A program made the position numbers and the translations under genes. The notes beneath the pieces were generated by a model. That model was not told the origin of the DNA. It did not search any database and worked only from the letters and a program-made list of their open reading frames with translations. A stretch of DNA of 64,000 nucleotides from Clostridia bacterium (GTDB taxonomy: Bacteria; Bacillota; Clostridia; Oscillospirales; CAG-272): NCBI GenBank assembly GCA_017631855.1, contig JAGBSP010000014.1, forward strand, positions 1 to 64,000, read 5' to 3'. Positions 27,429 to 36,056 of the stretch are shown piece after piece (position 1 is the first letter of the stretch; every line of letters begins with the position of its first letter).

Positions 27429-28283
27429 ATGCTTTGGCAAAACTTACGCGAAGAAGAATTTTACGGTGCGATCGAGGAATGCGGCAAGGTCTGCGTCATT
27501 CCCGTGGGCTGCATCGAAATGCACGGACAGCATCTGCCCGTTGGAACCGACACGATGACCTGTCAGTATATTGCCGAAAAAGCAGCAGAGATCGAGCCTG
27601 TGATGGTCGCTCCTGCCATTTGGTACGCCGACGTGCAGGGACTTAATCAATGGAAGGGAACGATCAGCTTTTCGATCGATCTCATTCTCAAAATGCTCAC
27701 CGAACTCTGCGCTGAGATTGCGCGCAACGGCTTTAAAAAGATCATTCTCCTGAACGGTCACGGCGGAAACATCTCCGTGCTCAACACCTTTGTCCGCAGT
27801 ACGATGAAGGACAAAAAGGACTACGTCGTTTGCTGCCGAAACGATTTCTGCTATACTCACAAGGACATCGTTCACGATCTCAACAAGGGCGAGGTCTTCC
27901 CCGAGCTGACCCCCGAGGATATTGCGTATCTTCGCGACTTTGTCGATCGTGCGGGACAAACGGGACACGGCGGCTTGAACGAAACGTCGATTATTATGAG
28001 AACCAACCCCGAAACCGTCCGACTGGACCGTTGCGACGCCGTCGAAGGCGAAAGCAACCACAAGGCGGACTATCTCTACAACGTCGGATTTAAGGGTTGC
28101 ACCCGTTTCTGGGCGATCAACCAGCCAAACTCTTACCACGGCACTGCCCCCTACGGTGCAAACGACCGTATCGGCGAGGTCATTCTCAAGAAGCGAATCG
28201 CCGCACAGGTCGAAGCCTGCCGTGCGCTCAAGAAAGACGATCAGGTGCTCGAATGGAACGAAGAATGGAACCGTAGCTGGTAA
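27429..28283 (+). CDS. Creatininase-family amidohydrolase
   Basis: A 284-residue protein of the creatinine amidohydrolase family, which act on amides of small cyclic or linear compounds with two metal ions. Metal-binding motifs include PVGCIEMHGQHLPVGTDT near 24-41, LNGHGGN near 116 and a GHGGLNETS segment near 180. Homologues include creatininase, a mycofactocin peptidase and arthrobactin-type or formamide amidases, so substrate cannot be told. Start follows GAGGAG. It lies between the acyltransferase and a HAD-IIA gene, suggesting that the pathway handles an N-acyl or amide-bearing compound (inference). Confidence 0.88.
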   Translation: MLWQNLREEEFYGAIEECGKVCVIPVGCIEMHGQHLPVGTDTMTCQYIAEKAAEIEPVMVAPAIWYADVQGLNQWKGTISFSIDLILKMLTELCAEIARNGFKKIILLNGHGGNISVLNTFVRSTMKDKKDYVVCCRNDFCYTHKDIVHDLNKGEVFPELTPEDIAYLRDFVDRAGQTGHGGLNETSIIMRTNPETVRLDRCDAVEGESNHKADYLYNVGFKGCTRFWAINQPNSYHGTAPYGANDRIGEVILKKRIAAQVEACRALKKDDQVLEWNEEWNRSW

Positions 28284-28305
28284 AAAAATAAAAAAGGAGT
28301 ATCCT

Positions 28306-29085
28306 ATGGAAAAGATTTTAGCAAAACAGGGCTTTATCTGCGATATGGACGGTGTCATCTATCACGGCAATAAAATCCTCGACGGCGTTGCCGAGTTCGT
28401 GAATTGGATGCTGGAGAACGACAAAAAGTTCGTATTCTTAACCAACAGCCCCGAAAAAACGCCCCACGAGCTTTCGATGAAGCTCGACCGCATGGGACTT
28501 GCGGTTTCGCCCGACCACTTTTACACAAGCGCGATGGCAACGGCAGAATTTCTGCATACGCAAGCGCCCGGCTGTACCGCCTACGTCATCGGTGAGGCGG
28601 CGCTCTCCAAGGCACTCTACGACCATAAAATTTATATGAACGACGTCAACCCCGACTACGTTGTTGTGGGTGAAACACGCACCTATAGCTTTGAAAAGCT
28701 TGAAAAGGCAATCGCGCTTGTCAACAAGGGCGCAAAGCTGATCGGTACCAACCCCGACACGACGGGCCCCACCGAGCACGGTGTGATGCCTGCGACGGGC
28801 TCTCTGATGGCACCCATCGAGATCGCTACGGGTAAGAAAGCCTACTTTGTGGGCAAGCCCAACCCGCTGATGCTCCGTCACGGTCTGAGAATCCTCGGCT
28901 GTCACAGTGAGGATATCGCCTTCATCGGCGACCGTATGGACACCGATATTATCGCGGGAATTGAGTCGAACGTCGACACGGTACTCGTGCTCAGCGGCGT
29001 CACCGCGCGCGAGGACATTGACAAATTCCCCTACCGTCCGAAGTATGTTCTTAACGGCGTGGGTGATCTGGTACGAGGAAAATAA
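28306..29085 (+). CDS. HAD-IIA family sugar phosphatase (NagD-like)
   Basis: A 259-residue HAD hydrolase with a type-IIA cap. Motif I is FICDMDGVIYHG (nucleophile Asp near residue 12), motif II LTNSPEKTP, motif III lysine in VGKPNPLMLR, and motif IV IGDRMDTDI. Such enzymes dephosphorylate sugar phosphates or nucleotides in the cytoplasm. The start at 28306 follows AAAAAGGAG. Its stop overlaps the MFS start by one base. Confidence 0.9.
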   Translation: MEKILAKQGFICDMDGVIYHGNKILDGVAEFVNWMLENDKKFVFLTNSPEKTPHELSMKLDRMGLAVSPDHFYTSAMATAEFLHTQAPGCTAYVIGEAALSKALYDHKIYMNDVNPDYVVVGETRTYSFEKLEKAIALVNKGAKLIGTNPDTTGPTEHGVMPATGSLMAPIEIATGKKAYFVGKPNPLMLRHGLRILGCHSEDIAFIGDRMDTDIIAGIESNVDTVLVLSGVTAREDIDKFPYRPKYVLNGVGDLVRGK

Positions 29086-30320
29086 TGCAACCGAGCTATA
29101 CCCGTCTGAAATTTGCTTGCTACACCTCGAACGTTGCGATGTCGGTCGTAAGCAATCTTTCCCCTCTGTTATTTCTGACCTTTCGCTCGCTCTACGGGCT
29201 CTCCTATTCTCTGCTCGGACTTTTGGTGCTGATCAACTTCGTCACTCAGCTTAGCATTGATCTGATTTTTTCGTTTTTCTCTCATAAATTCAACATTGAG
29301 AAAACCGTCAAAGCCATTCCGATCCTGACGGCAAGCGGACTTCTGCTATACGCCGCCGCTCCTCTCCTCTTCCCGAACACGGTCTATCTCGGACTTGTGC
29401 TCGGCACGGTGATATTCGCGGCGTCGGGCGGTCTTGTTGAGGTTCTTCTGAGCCCTGTCATTGCGGCGATCCCCTCGGAGAACCCCGACCGTGAGATGAG
29501 CAAGCTCCATTCGATTTACGCGTGGGGCGTGGTCTTTATCGTGCTTTTTGCAAGTCTGTTTTTGCTTCTCTTCGGTGCTCACCGTTGGCAATGGCTTGTG
29601 CTTCTCTTCGTTCTGATCCCGCTGTGCTCCGCGACTCTCTTTTTCGGCGCAAAATTCCCACCGATCGCGGCGGGAGAGCGTGCTGCCTCTACGAACGGAC
29701 TGTTCGGCAAAAAAATCCTTTGGGTCTTCGTTCTCGGTATTTTCCTTGGCGGTGCGTCGGAATGCACGATGGCACAATGGAGCTCGGGATATCTGGAAGC
29801 GGCGCTCGAAATTCCGAAAATCTGGGGAGATATTTTTGGTGTCGCGCTCTTTGCGATGACACTCGGTCTTGGCAGAACCTTATATGCGAAATACGGAACC
29901 CGCATTGAACGGATTCTTCTGCTCGGTGCGATCGGTGCCGTGGCTTGCTATTTTGTTGCCGCTGTTTCCTCGGTTTCCTTGATTGGTCTGATTGCCTGCG
30001 CACTGACCGGTTTTTGTACCTCGATGCTTTGGCCCGGAAGTCTAATTGCCGTTGCCGACCGTATTCCTACGGGCGGTGTCGTAATGTATGCGATGATGGC
30101 GGCAGGCGGCGACCTTGGCGCGTCGGTCGGACCTCAGCTCGTCGGCATTATCACCGACAAAGTAATGGTGTCGCAGGGTGCTTCAGAGCTTGCCATGCAG
30201 CTTGGAATTACCGCCGAACAGCTTGGAATGAAGTGCGGTATGCTTGTGGGAATGATCTTCCCGCTCCTCGCCATTCCCGTATTTTTATATCTTCTGAAAT
30301 CGAGAAAGAAAAAAGAATAA
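29085..30320 (+). CDS. MFS transporter
   Basis: A 411-residue membrane protein with about twelve helices in two halves, typical of the major facilitator superfamily, with resemblance to sugar-type permeases (FucP-like in the layout of charged residues in helices). The EVLLSPVIAAIPSE and GSLIAVADRIPTGG segments are notable. It is the last gene of the acyltransferase-creatininase-HAD operon, so it may import or export that pathway's compound. A terminator within the intergenic repeat follows. Confidence 0.88.
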   Translation: MQPSYTRLKFACYTSNVAMSVVSNLSPLLFLTFRSLYGLSYSLLGLLVLINFVTQLSIDLIFSFFSHKFNIEKTVKAIPILTASGLLLYAAAPLLFPNTVYLGLVLGTVIFAASGGLVEVLLSPVIAAIPSENPDREMSKLHSIYAWGVVFIVLFASLFLLLFGAHRWQWLVLLFVLIPLCSATLFFGAKFPPIAAGERAASTNGLFGKKILWVFVLGIFLGGASECTMAQWSSGYLEAALEIPKIWGDIFGVALFAMTLGLGRTLYAKYGTRIERILLLGAIGAVACYFVAAVSSVSLIGLIACALTGFCTSMLWPGSLIAVADRIPTGGVVMYAMMAAGGDLGASVGPQLVGIITDKVMVSQGASELAMQLGITAEQLGMKCGMLVGMIFPLLAIPVFLYLLKSRKKKE

Positions 30321-30335
30321 ACAAAGGTTAAAAAA

Positions 30336-30366
30336 GGGAAAACCCCACTTGTGGTTTTCCCTCTTT
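30336..30366 (+). terminator. Terminator-like hairpin after the MFS gene (repeat-borne)
   Basis: GGGAAAACC ... GGTTTTCCC followed by TCTTTCTG. It forms the first hairpin of repeat copy A. Confidence 0.7.
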
Positions 30367-30488
30367 CTGTTTGCTTCGCAAACATAAATTCACCCTTTCG
30401 GGCGCTTATGAACGATGAATGCGGGGCGTTGCCCCGCACCCCACTTAAGAACTTTTTGAAAAAAGTTCTTAAGAATCTCAAAAACTTT
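30336..30488 (+). repeat. Dispersed intergenic hairpin repeat, copy A
   Basis: About 150 bp with successive hairpins: GGGAAAACC/GGTTTTCCC, GTTTGC/GCAAAC, GCGGGGC/GCCCCGC and AAGAACTTTTT/AAAAAGTTCTT. The same order and nearly the same bases recur at 58865-59017. An apparent ORF across it exists in both copies but looks fortuitous. Confidence 0.8.
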
Positions 30489-30490
30489 CA

Positions 30491-30620
30491 CACAAAGATC
30501 ATTTTAATAAAATCGCGTCCCAAATCCATCGGTAGCGAGCTGTCCGATGGATTTGTTCCTCAGAAAACCGAAGTCTGTACAAACCATACGGCAACACAAC
30601 AAATTGTTTCTGTATTGCTT
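30491..30620. other. Noncoding stretch between repeat parts
   Basis: Contains an inverted repeat AAATCCATCGG/CCGATGGATTT (about 30521-30552) and no credible gene. It links repeat copy A to the hairpin at 30621-30659. Confidence 0.5.
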
Positions 30621-30659
30621 TCTTTTGCCTACTTTTCTTTCCCGAAAGAAAAGTAGGTA
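30621..30659. repeat. Long T/A-rich hairpin repeat, copy 1 (overlaps the rnhA end)
   Basis: CCTACTTTTCTTT / AAAGAAAAGTAGG, a 13-bp stem with loop CCCG. Related hairpins lie at 52271-52309 and 58815-58852. Read leftward it supplies the last codons and stop of rnhA. Confidence 0.8.
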
Positions 30660-31084
30660 TCCGCATACCCTGTTGCCAACACGTCGCAGCGCTCGTTATA
30701 AACGTGTCCCTCGTGCCCGTGAACCCAGACAAAGCGGACGGTATGCTTTGCGAGCAGCGCGTCGAGGCGTTGCCAAAGCTCGGGATTGAGTACGGGCTTT
30801 TTGTCCGCCTTTTTCCAGCCGTTTCTCTTCCAATTTTCAAGCCAACCCTTATTGATGGCGTCGGTCAGATATTTCGAATCCGAGGTCAACGTCACGTCGC
30901 AGGGCTCCTTCAGAAGCTCCAGTGCCGAAATTGCGCCCATCAACTCCATCCGATTGTTGGTCGTCATCGGCTCACCGCCCGAAATTTCTTTTTCCTTCGT
31001 TCCATACACGAGAATGGCGCCCCATCCACCGCGTCCGGGATTTCCCCGACAGGCTCCGTCGGTATAAATATCTACGTGCTTCAT
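30629..31084 (-). CDS. rnhA: Ribonuclease HI
   Basis: A 151-residue RNase HI that cleaves the RNA strand of RNA-DNA hybrids. The four acidic catalytic residues are visible: D9 ([11 protein letters not shown]), E47 (NNRMELMGA), D69 (TSDSKYL) and D134 (NERCDVLA); the WVHGHEGH loop histidine is present. The start at 31084 has a modest site; upstream extension is rejected. The C-terminal residues YFSFGKEK and the stop codon are encoded by a dispersed hairpin repeat, so the native tail may have been replaced. Confidence 0.95.
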   Translation of the reverse strand: MKHVDIYTDGACRGNPGRGGWGAILVYGTKEKEISGGEPMTTNNRMELMGAISALELLKEPCDVTLTSDSKYLTDAINKGWLENWKRNGWKKADKKPVLNPELWQRLDALLAKHTVRFVWVHGHEGHVYNERCDVLATGYADTYFSFGKEK

Positions 31085-31117
31085 CTGCTTTTTCCGCCTT
31101 TGCTTTCGTTCTTTTTT

Positions 31118-31146
31118 ATTGTACCACATTTCACGCCTCAAATCAA
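31118..31146 (-). promoter_or_regulatory. Promoter of rnhA
   Basis: Minus strand TTGATT (31146-31141), 17-bp spacer, TACAAT (31123-31118). Confidence 0.6.
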
Positions 31147-31208
31147 GTCCTAAGAGAAACGAAAGCCGAATTTTTCTGATCCGTTGTGAGAAAAATATTG
31201 ACAAAGCC

Positions 31209-31237
31209 TTGATTTTAACGGTACGTTGTTGTATAAT
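31209..31237 (+). promoter_or_regulatory. Promoter of the NUDIX-to-AEC operon
   Basis: TTGATT (31209-31214), 17-bp spacer, TATAAT (31232-31237). A TTGACA at 31198 is too far upstream to pair with this -10. Confidence 0.6.
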
Positions 31238-31271
31238 AAAAGATGATATTTTCAATGGGGAGGACATCCAA

Positions 31272-31829
31272 ATGAACGACCGCGACGCTCGTTTTTATGA
31301 AGAACAAACCAAATCCGAGCTGATTTTCGACGGCAAGGTGCTTCACGTCTTTCGCGACGAAATCAAGCTTCCGAACGGAGCGCCGTCGGTGCGCGAATAT
31401 ATCAAGCACGTGGGCGCAGTCTGCGTCATTCCGATCACCGACGAGGGTGAGGTCGTCTGCGTCAGACAGTACCGCTACGCCGTCGGTCGGGTTCTTCTGG
31501 AAATCCCTGCGGGAAAGCTCGACTCCTCGGACGAAGATCCGCGTGACGCCGTGCTCCGCGAGCTTCGCGAGGAAACGGGTGCCGTGTGTGGCAAGCTGAC
31601 CTCACTCGGACTCTATCTCGGCTCGCCCGCCCTGATCGGCGAGCGCATTGAAATGTACCTTGCCGAGGATCTGACCTTTGGTGAGACCGACCCCGACGAG
31701 GACGAATTCCTCGAAATCTGCCGAATTCCGCTCACCGAGATGGTGGAGATGGTGCTTCGCGGTGAGATCCCCGACGGAAAAACGCAAGCCGCCGTGCTTC
31801 GCGCCGCCGCAATGAAACATATCCTATGA
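31272..31829 (+). CDS. NUDIX hydrolase, ADP-ribose pyrophosphatase type
   Basis: A 185-residue NUDIX protein. The box [20 protein letters not shown] followed by ETGA fits GX5EX7REUXEEXGU with one change: the glutamate after GX5 is in SSDE. The upstream [20 protein letters not shown] is typical of ADP-ribose pyrophosphatases (NudF type), which clean up ADP-ribose and ADP-sugars. Start follows GGGGAGGACATCC. The stop overlaps the next start (ATGA). It is the first gene of a six-gene rightward operon. Confidence 0.9.
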   Translation: MNDRDARFYEEQTKSELIFDGKVLHVFRDEIKLPNGAPSVREYIKHVGAVCVIPITDEGEVVCVRQYRYAVGRVLLEIPAGKLDSSDEDPRDAVLRELREETGAVCGKLTSLGLYLGSPALIGERIEMYLAEDLTFGETDPDEDEFLEICRIPLTEMVEMVLRGEIPDGKTQAAVLRAAAMKHIL

Positions 31830-32563
31830 GCTTGATATTCGGCATTCTTTTGCTCCTTTTGATCTGTGCCGCGCTGACGCTGTGGTTCTTTCTGAAGCCA
31901 CGCACCTCGGGGGGCGCCGATCTTTCGCTTCTGCGAAAAAATTACGCGCACCACGGACTTTGGGACGCACGAAATCCCGAGGGCTCGCTTGACGCGATCC
32001 TGCTTGCCGCCCGTCTTGGTTACGGTGTAAAGCTCGAGGTTCGGGCAACGCGGGAGCGGGTTCTGTTCGTCGCAGGTGCTTCTCCGATTCCACTCTCGAC
32101 CGTTCTGGCAAGACTCGACGGAAGCGCTCCTTTGATGATCGAGATCGGAGGAAAAAAGACGAATCTTCGACTCTGCCTTCTGCTTGCCAAGATGCTCGAC
32201 TCTTACGCAGGTCCCTTTGCGGTCATCTCCCGTGATCCCAAAATGATTGCGTGGTTTAAAAATTACCGACCAAGCTTTGCCCGCGGACAAATCGTAGCTC
32301 CGCATACCGACGTTGCGACCTCTCATTTACTGAGAAATTATCTGGCGCGCCCCGATTTTCTCGTGGTTGAAAAAACGCTTCGCAGACGCCCCTCGGTCCT
32401 GCTTCTCACAAGGCTCGTCGGACTGCCCTGTTTCATTTTTATCGTTGGAACAACCGCAGAATATCGCGCCTGCCGTCAAAGCCGCTCTTTTGTGATCTTT
32501 GAGAAGATCCGACCGCGAGAGCGCATCAAGAAAGGAAACAACCATGAGCAATTTTACCTATGA
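31826..32563 (+). CDS. Degenerate glycerophosphodiester phosphodiesterase-like membrane protein
   Basis: A 245-residue protein with an N-terminal transmembrane helix (about 3-23) and a region resembling the GDPD barrel. The usual AHRG is AHHG (41-44), the PENS segment is PEGS (51-54), the ELDV metal-ligand segment is KLEV (69-72) and the HDxxLxR motif is absent (AGASPIPLST instead). It therefore lacks several catalytic residues and is probably inactive or repurposed. The C terminus overlaps the following SGNH gene by 20 nt. Its family assignment rests mainly on the N-terminal third. Confidence 0.6.
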   Translation: MSLIFGILLLLLICAALTLWFFLKPRTSGGADLSLLRKNYAHHGLWDARNPEGSLDAILLAARLGYGVKLEVRATRERVLFVAGASPIPLSTVLARLDGSAPLMIEIGGKKTNLRLCLLLAKMLDSYAGPFAVISRDPKMIAWFKNYRPSFARGQIVAPHTDVATSHLLRNYLARPDFLVVEKTLRRRPSVLLLTRLVGLPCFIFIVGTTAEYRACRQSRSFVIFEKIRPRERIKKGNNHEQFYL

Positions 32564-33149
32564 ATACGAAAACACCTCGCGCACTCTCGAAACCTTTGAG
32601 TGGGATTCGACTTGGCACGAGCACACCGAGGATCTAACGACACCGCGCGTTCTTTATCTCGGTGATTCGATCTCGCACGCAACCAGAAAAGCACTCAACG
32701 AGCTCTCCGAGGGACGCTTGCTCTTTGACGGTCTTGCCACCTCCAAAGCGATCGACCACCCCTGCTACGACGAAACGGTTCTGCTCTTTGCAAAGCAACA
32801 GCCGCACCGCGAACATATTCTGCTCAATAGTGGTCTGCACGGCTTTCATCTCTCGGACGAGGACGAATACGCCGCGCATTATGAGGAAAAAATTCAATTT
32901 TTACTTGCGAAATTTCCCGAAGCAAAGCTCACGCTTCTGCTGACGACCTGCGTTTCTGACACCGCACGTGATCTTCGCGTGAAAGCACGAAACGCCGCCG
33001 TACTTCGTCTGGCAGAGCAATACGCTCTGCCCGCCATAGACCTTTACTCACTATCGCGCGCTCACGCCGAGCTTCTCTCCGAGGACGGCGTTCATTGGCA
33101 ACCCGAAGGCTACCGTCACCTCGCACGCGCCATTTTTCAAGCTCTGTAA
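32544..33149 (+). CDS. SGNH/GDSL-family hydrolase
   Basis: A 201-residue protein with the SGNH blocks: block I YLGDSIS near residue 37 (nucleophile Ser), block III LLNSGLHGF near 93 (Asn) and block V DGVHWQPEGY near 180 (Asp and His). There is no signal peptide, so it appears cytoplasmic, unlike many esterases in the family. It starts inside the end of the GDPD-like gene, behind AAAGGAAAC. Substrate unknown; a sugar ester or thioester is typical for the family. Confidence 0.85.
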   Translation: MSNFTYEYENTSRTLETFEWDSTWHEHTEDLTTPRVLYLGDSISHATRKALNELSEGRLLFDGLATSKAIDHPCYDETVLLFAKQQPHREHILLNSGLHGFHLSDEDEYAAHYEEKIQFLLAKFPEAKLTLLLTTCVSDTARDLRVKARNAAVLRLAEQYALPAIDLYSLSRAHAELLSEDGVHWQPEGYRHLARAIFQAL

Positions 33150-33175
33150 AATTCCCCCAAGAAAGGATTTTTGAT

Positions 33176-34438
33176 ATGAAAAAATGCTATTCTTCGGCAG
33201 ACATTCTTCTGCCCGATTTTAACCGCTACGATGCCGCCAAATGGGCGGTCGTTGCTTGCGATCAATTTACAAGCGAGCCCGAATATTGGGAAAAAGCCGA
33301 GGCAATCGTCGGAGACGCCCCCTCGACGCTCCGTATGATCCTGCCCGAGGTCTATCTCTCCGAAACCGAGAAGAGAATTCCCGCGATCAACGAAACGATG
33401 CAGGAATACCTTCGCACCCTGCTCCTTCCCAACACCGACACGATGATTTACGTCGAGCGCACGCAATCGGACGGCTCTGTTCGCCGCGGCATTGTGATGG
33501 CGATCGACCTCGAATGCTACGACTACCGCAAGGGCGCCTCGGCGCTCATTCGTGCGACCGAAGCCACCGTTGTAGAGAGAATTCCTCCGAGAGTGGCAAT
33601 TCGTCGCGGTGCGGCGGTGGAGCTTCCCCACGTGATGCTTCTGATCGACGATACCGAGCGCACCGTCATCGAACCGCTTGCCTCGGCACAGTCGGGAACG
33701 ATCGCCTACGACACCGATCTGATGCAGGGCGGCGGACATATCTTTGGAAGATTTCTCGATGATGCGGAGATCCGACGCATCGGACGCGCGCTTGATGCTC
33801 TGATTACCCCCGAAGCAATGGAAGCTCGTTACGGCGACGCGTCTCTCGCGCCCCTGCTCTTTGCCGTCGGTGACGGAAACCACTCGCTTGCCTCCGCCAA
33901 AGCGGCATACGAGGAGGTCAAAGCGGCAATCGGCGAAGAAGCCGCCGCTTCTCACCCTGCGCGTTACGCTCTCGTTGAGGTAGTCAACATTCACGACGAG
34001 GCGCTGAAATTCGAACCGATCTACCGCGTCATGTTCGGCGTCGATCCCGAGGACGTACTTGCCTCGCTTCGCGCCTATCTCAAGGATCTGCACGGTGACG
34101 CCGCTCCTCAGCACTGCGAGTATCTCTTTGGCTCGGAGCACGGCACACTGACCATCGACACTCCCGTTCGTCAGCTGACCGTAGGAACCCTGCAGGACTT
34201 CATTGACGAATACCTCGCATCTCACAAGGGTGCCGAGGTCGATTATATCCACGGTGAGGCTTCGGTTGAAGCGCTTGCGAAGAAACCGAACGCCATCGGC
34301 TTCCTCTTCTCGGGAATGGAGAAGAGCGAGCTCTTCCCGACCGTAATGTTTGACGGCGCACTTCCCCGTAAGACCTTCTCGATGGGACACGCCGAGGATA
34401 AGCGATACTATCTCGAGTGCCGCAAGATCGTACTGTAA
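33176..34438 (+). CDS. DUF1015 family protein
   Basis: A 420-residue soluble protein of the DUF1015 family, common in Clostridia and of unproven function. The N terminus (DILLPDFNRYDAAKWAVVACDQF) and the VGDGNHSLASAKAAYE segment near 240 are family features, as is the C-terminal DYIHGEASVEAL. Homologues are often near serine-biosynthesis genes in other genomes, but none is here. Start at 33176 follows AAAGGATTT. Confidence 0.85.
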   Translation: MKKCYSSADILLPDFNRYDAAKWAVVACDQFTSEPEYWEKAEAIVGDAPSTLRMILPEVYLSETEKRIPAINETMQEYLRTLLLPNTDTMIYVERTQSDGSVRRGIVMAIDLECYDYRKGASALIRATEATVVERIPPRVAIRRGAAVELPHVMLLIDDTERTVIEPLASAQSGTIAYDTDLMQGGGHIFGRFLDDAEIRRIGRALDALITPEAMEARYGDASLAPLLFAVGDGNHSLASAKAAYEEVKAAIGEEAAASHPARYALVEVVNIHDEALKFEPIYRVMFGVDPEDVLASLRAYLKDLHGDAAPQHCEYLFGSEHGTLTIDTPVRQLTVGTLQDFIDEYLASHKGAEVDYIHGEASVEALAKKPNAIGFLFSGMEKSELFPTVMFDGALPRKTFSMGHAEDKRYYLECRKIVL

Positions 34439-34452
34439 CGAAGGAGAACGAT

Positions 34453-35025
34453 ATGAACGAACCTTGGCAAAAGCTTTTTGACGAGTGCTCTTCCTGCACC
34501 GCCTGCGAGCTTCACAAAACGCGCACCAACTGTGTCTTCGGCACAGGAAGCACGACTGCCGATATTCTCTTCGTGGGCGAAGCCCCCGGAGAAAACGAGG
34601 ATAAGACCGGCACGCCCTTTGTCGGAAGAGCGGGACAGCTGCTCGACAAATACCTCTTCGCGGTGGATATTCCGCGCGAAAGTGTGTATATTGCCAACAT
34701 TCTCAAATGCCGTCCGCCCAAAAACCGTGATCCTCTGCCCCAAGAGGAAGACGCCTGCATCGAATTTTTACGCCGTCAGGTTCGCCTGATCCAGCCAAAA
34801 ATCATCGTGTGTCTTGGACGGATTTCGGCAATGCGACTGATCAAGCCGGATTTTAAGATCACCAAGGAGCACGGCGAATGGTTTGAAAAAGGCAATTTTC
34901 TCATCACCGCCGTCTATCACCCCGCCCTTCTTCTGCGTGACCCGCGAAAGAAAGAGGAGATGCTCGTGGATATGAAAAAGATCAAGGAACGCTTGGATCA
35001 GATTCGTGAAGGAGAAAGCAAATGA
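34453..35025 (+). CDS. Uracil-DNA glycosylase, family 4 (Fe-S)
   Basis: A 190-residue family-4/5-like uracil-DNA glycosylase. Cysteines of the 4Fe-4S cluster are in CSSCTACELH (near 12-18) and in the LKCRPPKNRDPLPQEEDAC segment. The active-site motifs are GEAPGENEDKTGTPFVG near 44 and HPALLLR near 160. It excises uracil from DNA. Start follows AAGGAG. It overlaps the AEC transporter start by 4 nt. Confidence 0.94.
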   Translation: MNEPWQKLFDECSSCTACELHKTRTNCVFGTGSTTADILFVGEAPGENEDKTGTPFVGRAGQLLDKYLFAVDIPRESVYIANILKCRPPKNRDPLPQEEDACIEFLRRQVRLIQPKIIVCLGRISAMRLIKPDFKITKEHGEWFEKGNFLITAVYHPALLLRDPRKKEEMLVDMKKIKERLDQIREGESK

Positions 35026-36008
35026 ACTATCTTCCCTTAGTACACGCCATTGTGATGCTCTTTTTGCTTCTGGTCATCGGTTATATCTGCGGAAAGACGA
35101 AGGTAGTTGACAGCGTAGCCTCGAAAAAGCTCTCGCGCCTTGTCATCACCATTACCAATCCCGCTCTGATCATTTATTCGCTGATCAAAATGGACTATTC
35201 GGCAGAAAACCTCGGGCTCGGCTTTGGTACTTTCCTCTTCGGCATTGTCTTTCACGCTGTGCTCGCCGTCTTTTCCTATCTCTGCTGTCTGCGTCTGAAA
35301 CCGATTGAGGAGCGAAAGATCACCGAATTTACCATCATCTTCGGAAACGTCGGCTTCATCGGATTTCCCATTCTGCAATCGCTCCTCGGCGATAGGGGGC
35401 TATTTATGGGAGCCTTCTTTGTTGCAAGCTTTAATATCGTCCTTTGGACCTGGGGACTTTCGATCATTGCCCGCGGTCGCAAGGACATTCCGCTCTCTCC
35501 GAAAAAGGTGCTTCTCAACTGGGGAACGGTACCCTGCTATATCGGAATTGCACTCTATCTTTGTAAGGGACTTCTTCCGATGATCCTGCCCGAACGCATC
35601 GTTGGAATTTTCTCGAACTACGTTTCGCCCCCCATCATGCAAGCCTTTTCCTACGTTGCCCCGATGTGTACGCCGATCTCGATGTTCATCATCGGCGCAC
35701 TCTTGGCGGCAAGAACCCCCCGTCAGCTTCTGACCAATGGCAAGATCTATTATCTCTGTACCCTCAAGCTTGTGGTCTTCCCGCTACTCGTCTGCGGTGC
35801 GATGCGCCTTCTTGGCATGGATACCGAATGGATCTGGTTTGGTACGATCGTTGCGGCAATGCCCTCGGCAACCGTCGTAACGATGCTCGCCGAGCTTCAC
35901 GACGTCGCGCCCGAGTATTCAGCGCAGGTCGTTGGTACCACCTCGCTTCTTTCGGTGCTCTCAATGCCGATTGTGCTCTTGTTAGCACAGACCATCATCG
36001 GCGGATAA
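35022..36008 (+). CDS. AEC family transporter (auxin efflux carrier type)
   Basis: A 328-residue membrane protein with about ten helices and the AEC-family layout: N-terminal GYICGKTKVVDSVASKKLSRLV with NPALIIYS, the FGNVGFIGFPI motif near 105, and AAMPSATVVTMLAEL near 277. Bacterial members carry dicarboxylates such as malate or malonate; substrate unknown here. It is the last gene of the operon and ends at a terminator shared with the converging HAD gene. Confidence 0.92.
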   Translation: MNYLPLVHAIVMLFLLLVIGYICGKTKVVDSVASKKLSRLVITITNPALIIYSLIKMDYSAENLGLGFGTFLFGIVFHAVLAVFSYLCCLRLKPIEERKITEFTIIFGNVGFIGFPILQSLLGDRGLFMGAFFVASFNIVLWTWGLSIIARGRKDIPLSPKKVLLNWGTVPCYIGIALYLCKGLLPMILPERIVGIFSNYVSPPIMQAFSYVAPMCTPISMFIIGALLAARTPRQLLTNGKIYYLCTLKLVVFPLLVCGAMRLLGMDTEWIWFGTIVAAMPSATVVTMLAELHDVAPEYSAQVVGTTSLLSVLSMPIVLLLAQTIIGG

Positions 36009-36009
36009 C

Positions 36010-36046
36010 AAAAACAGCGCTATCACAAAAGATAGCGCTGTTTTTT
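36010..36046. terminator. Bidirectional terminator
   Basis: AACAGCGCTATC / GATAGCGCTGTT with a T-run on either side, between the converging AEC and HAD genes. Confidence 0.88.
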
Positions 36047-36056
36047 ATCGCAATCA

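Noticed and set aside
30351..30656. A 101-codon rightward ORF, and a similar start at 58880
   Set aside because: Both are read through hairpin repeats; there is no ribosome binding site, and the similarity between them follows from the repeat, not from a gene.
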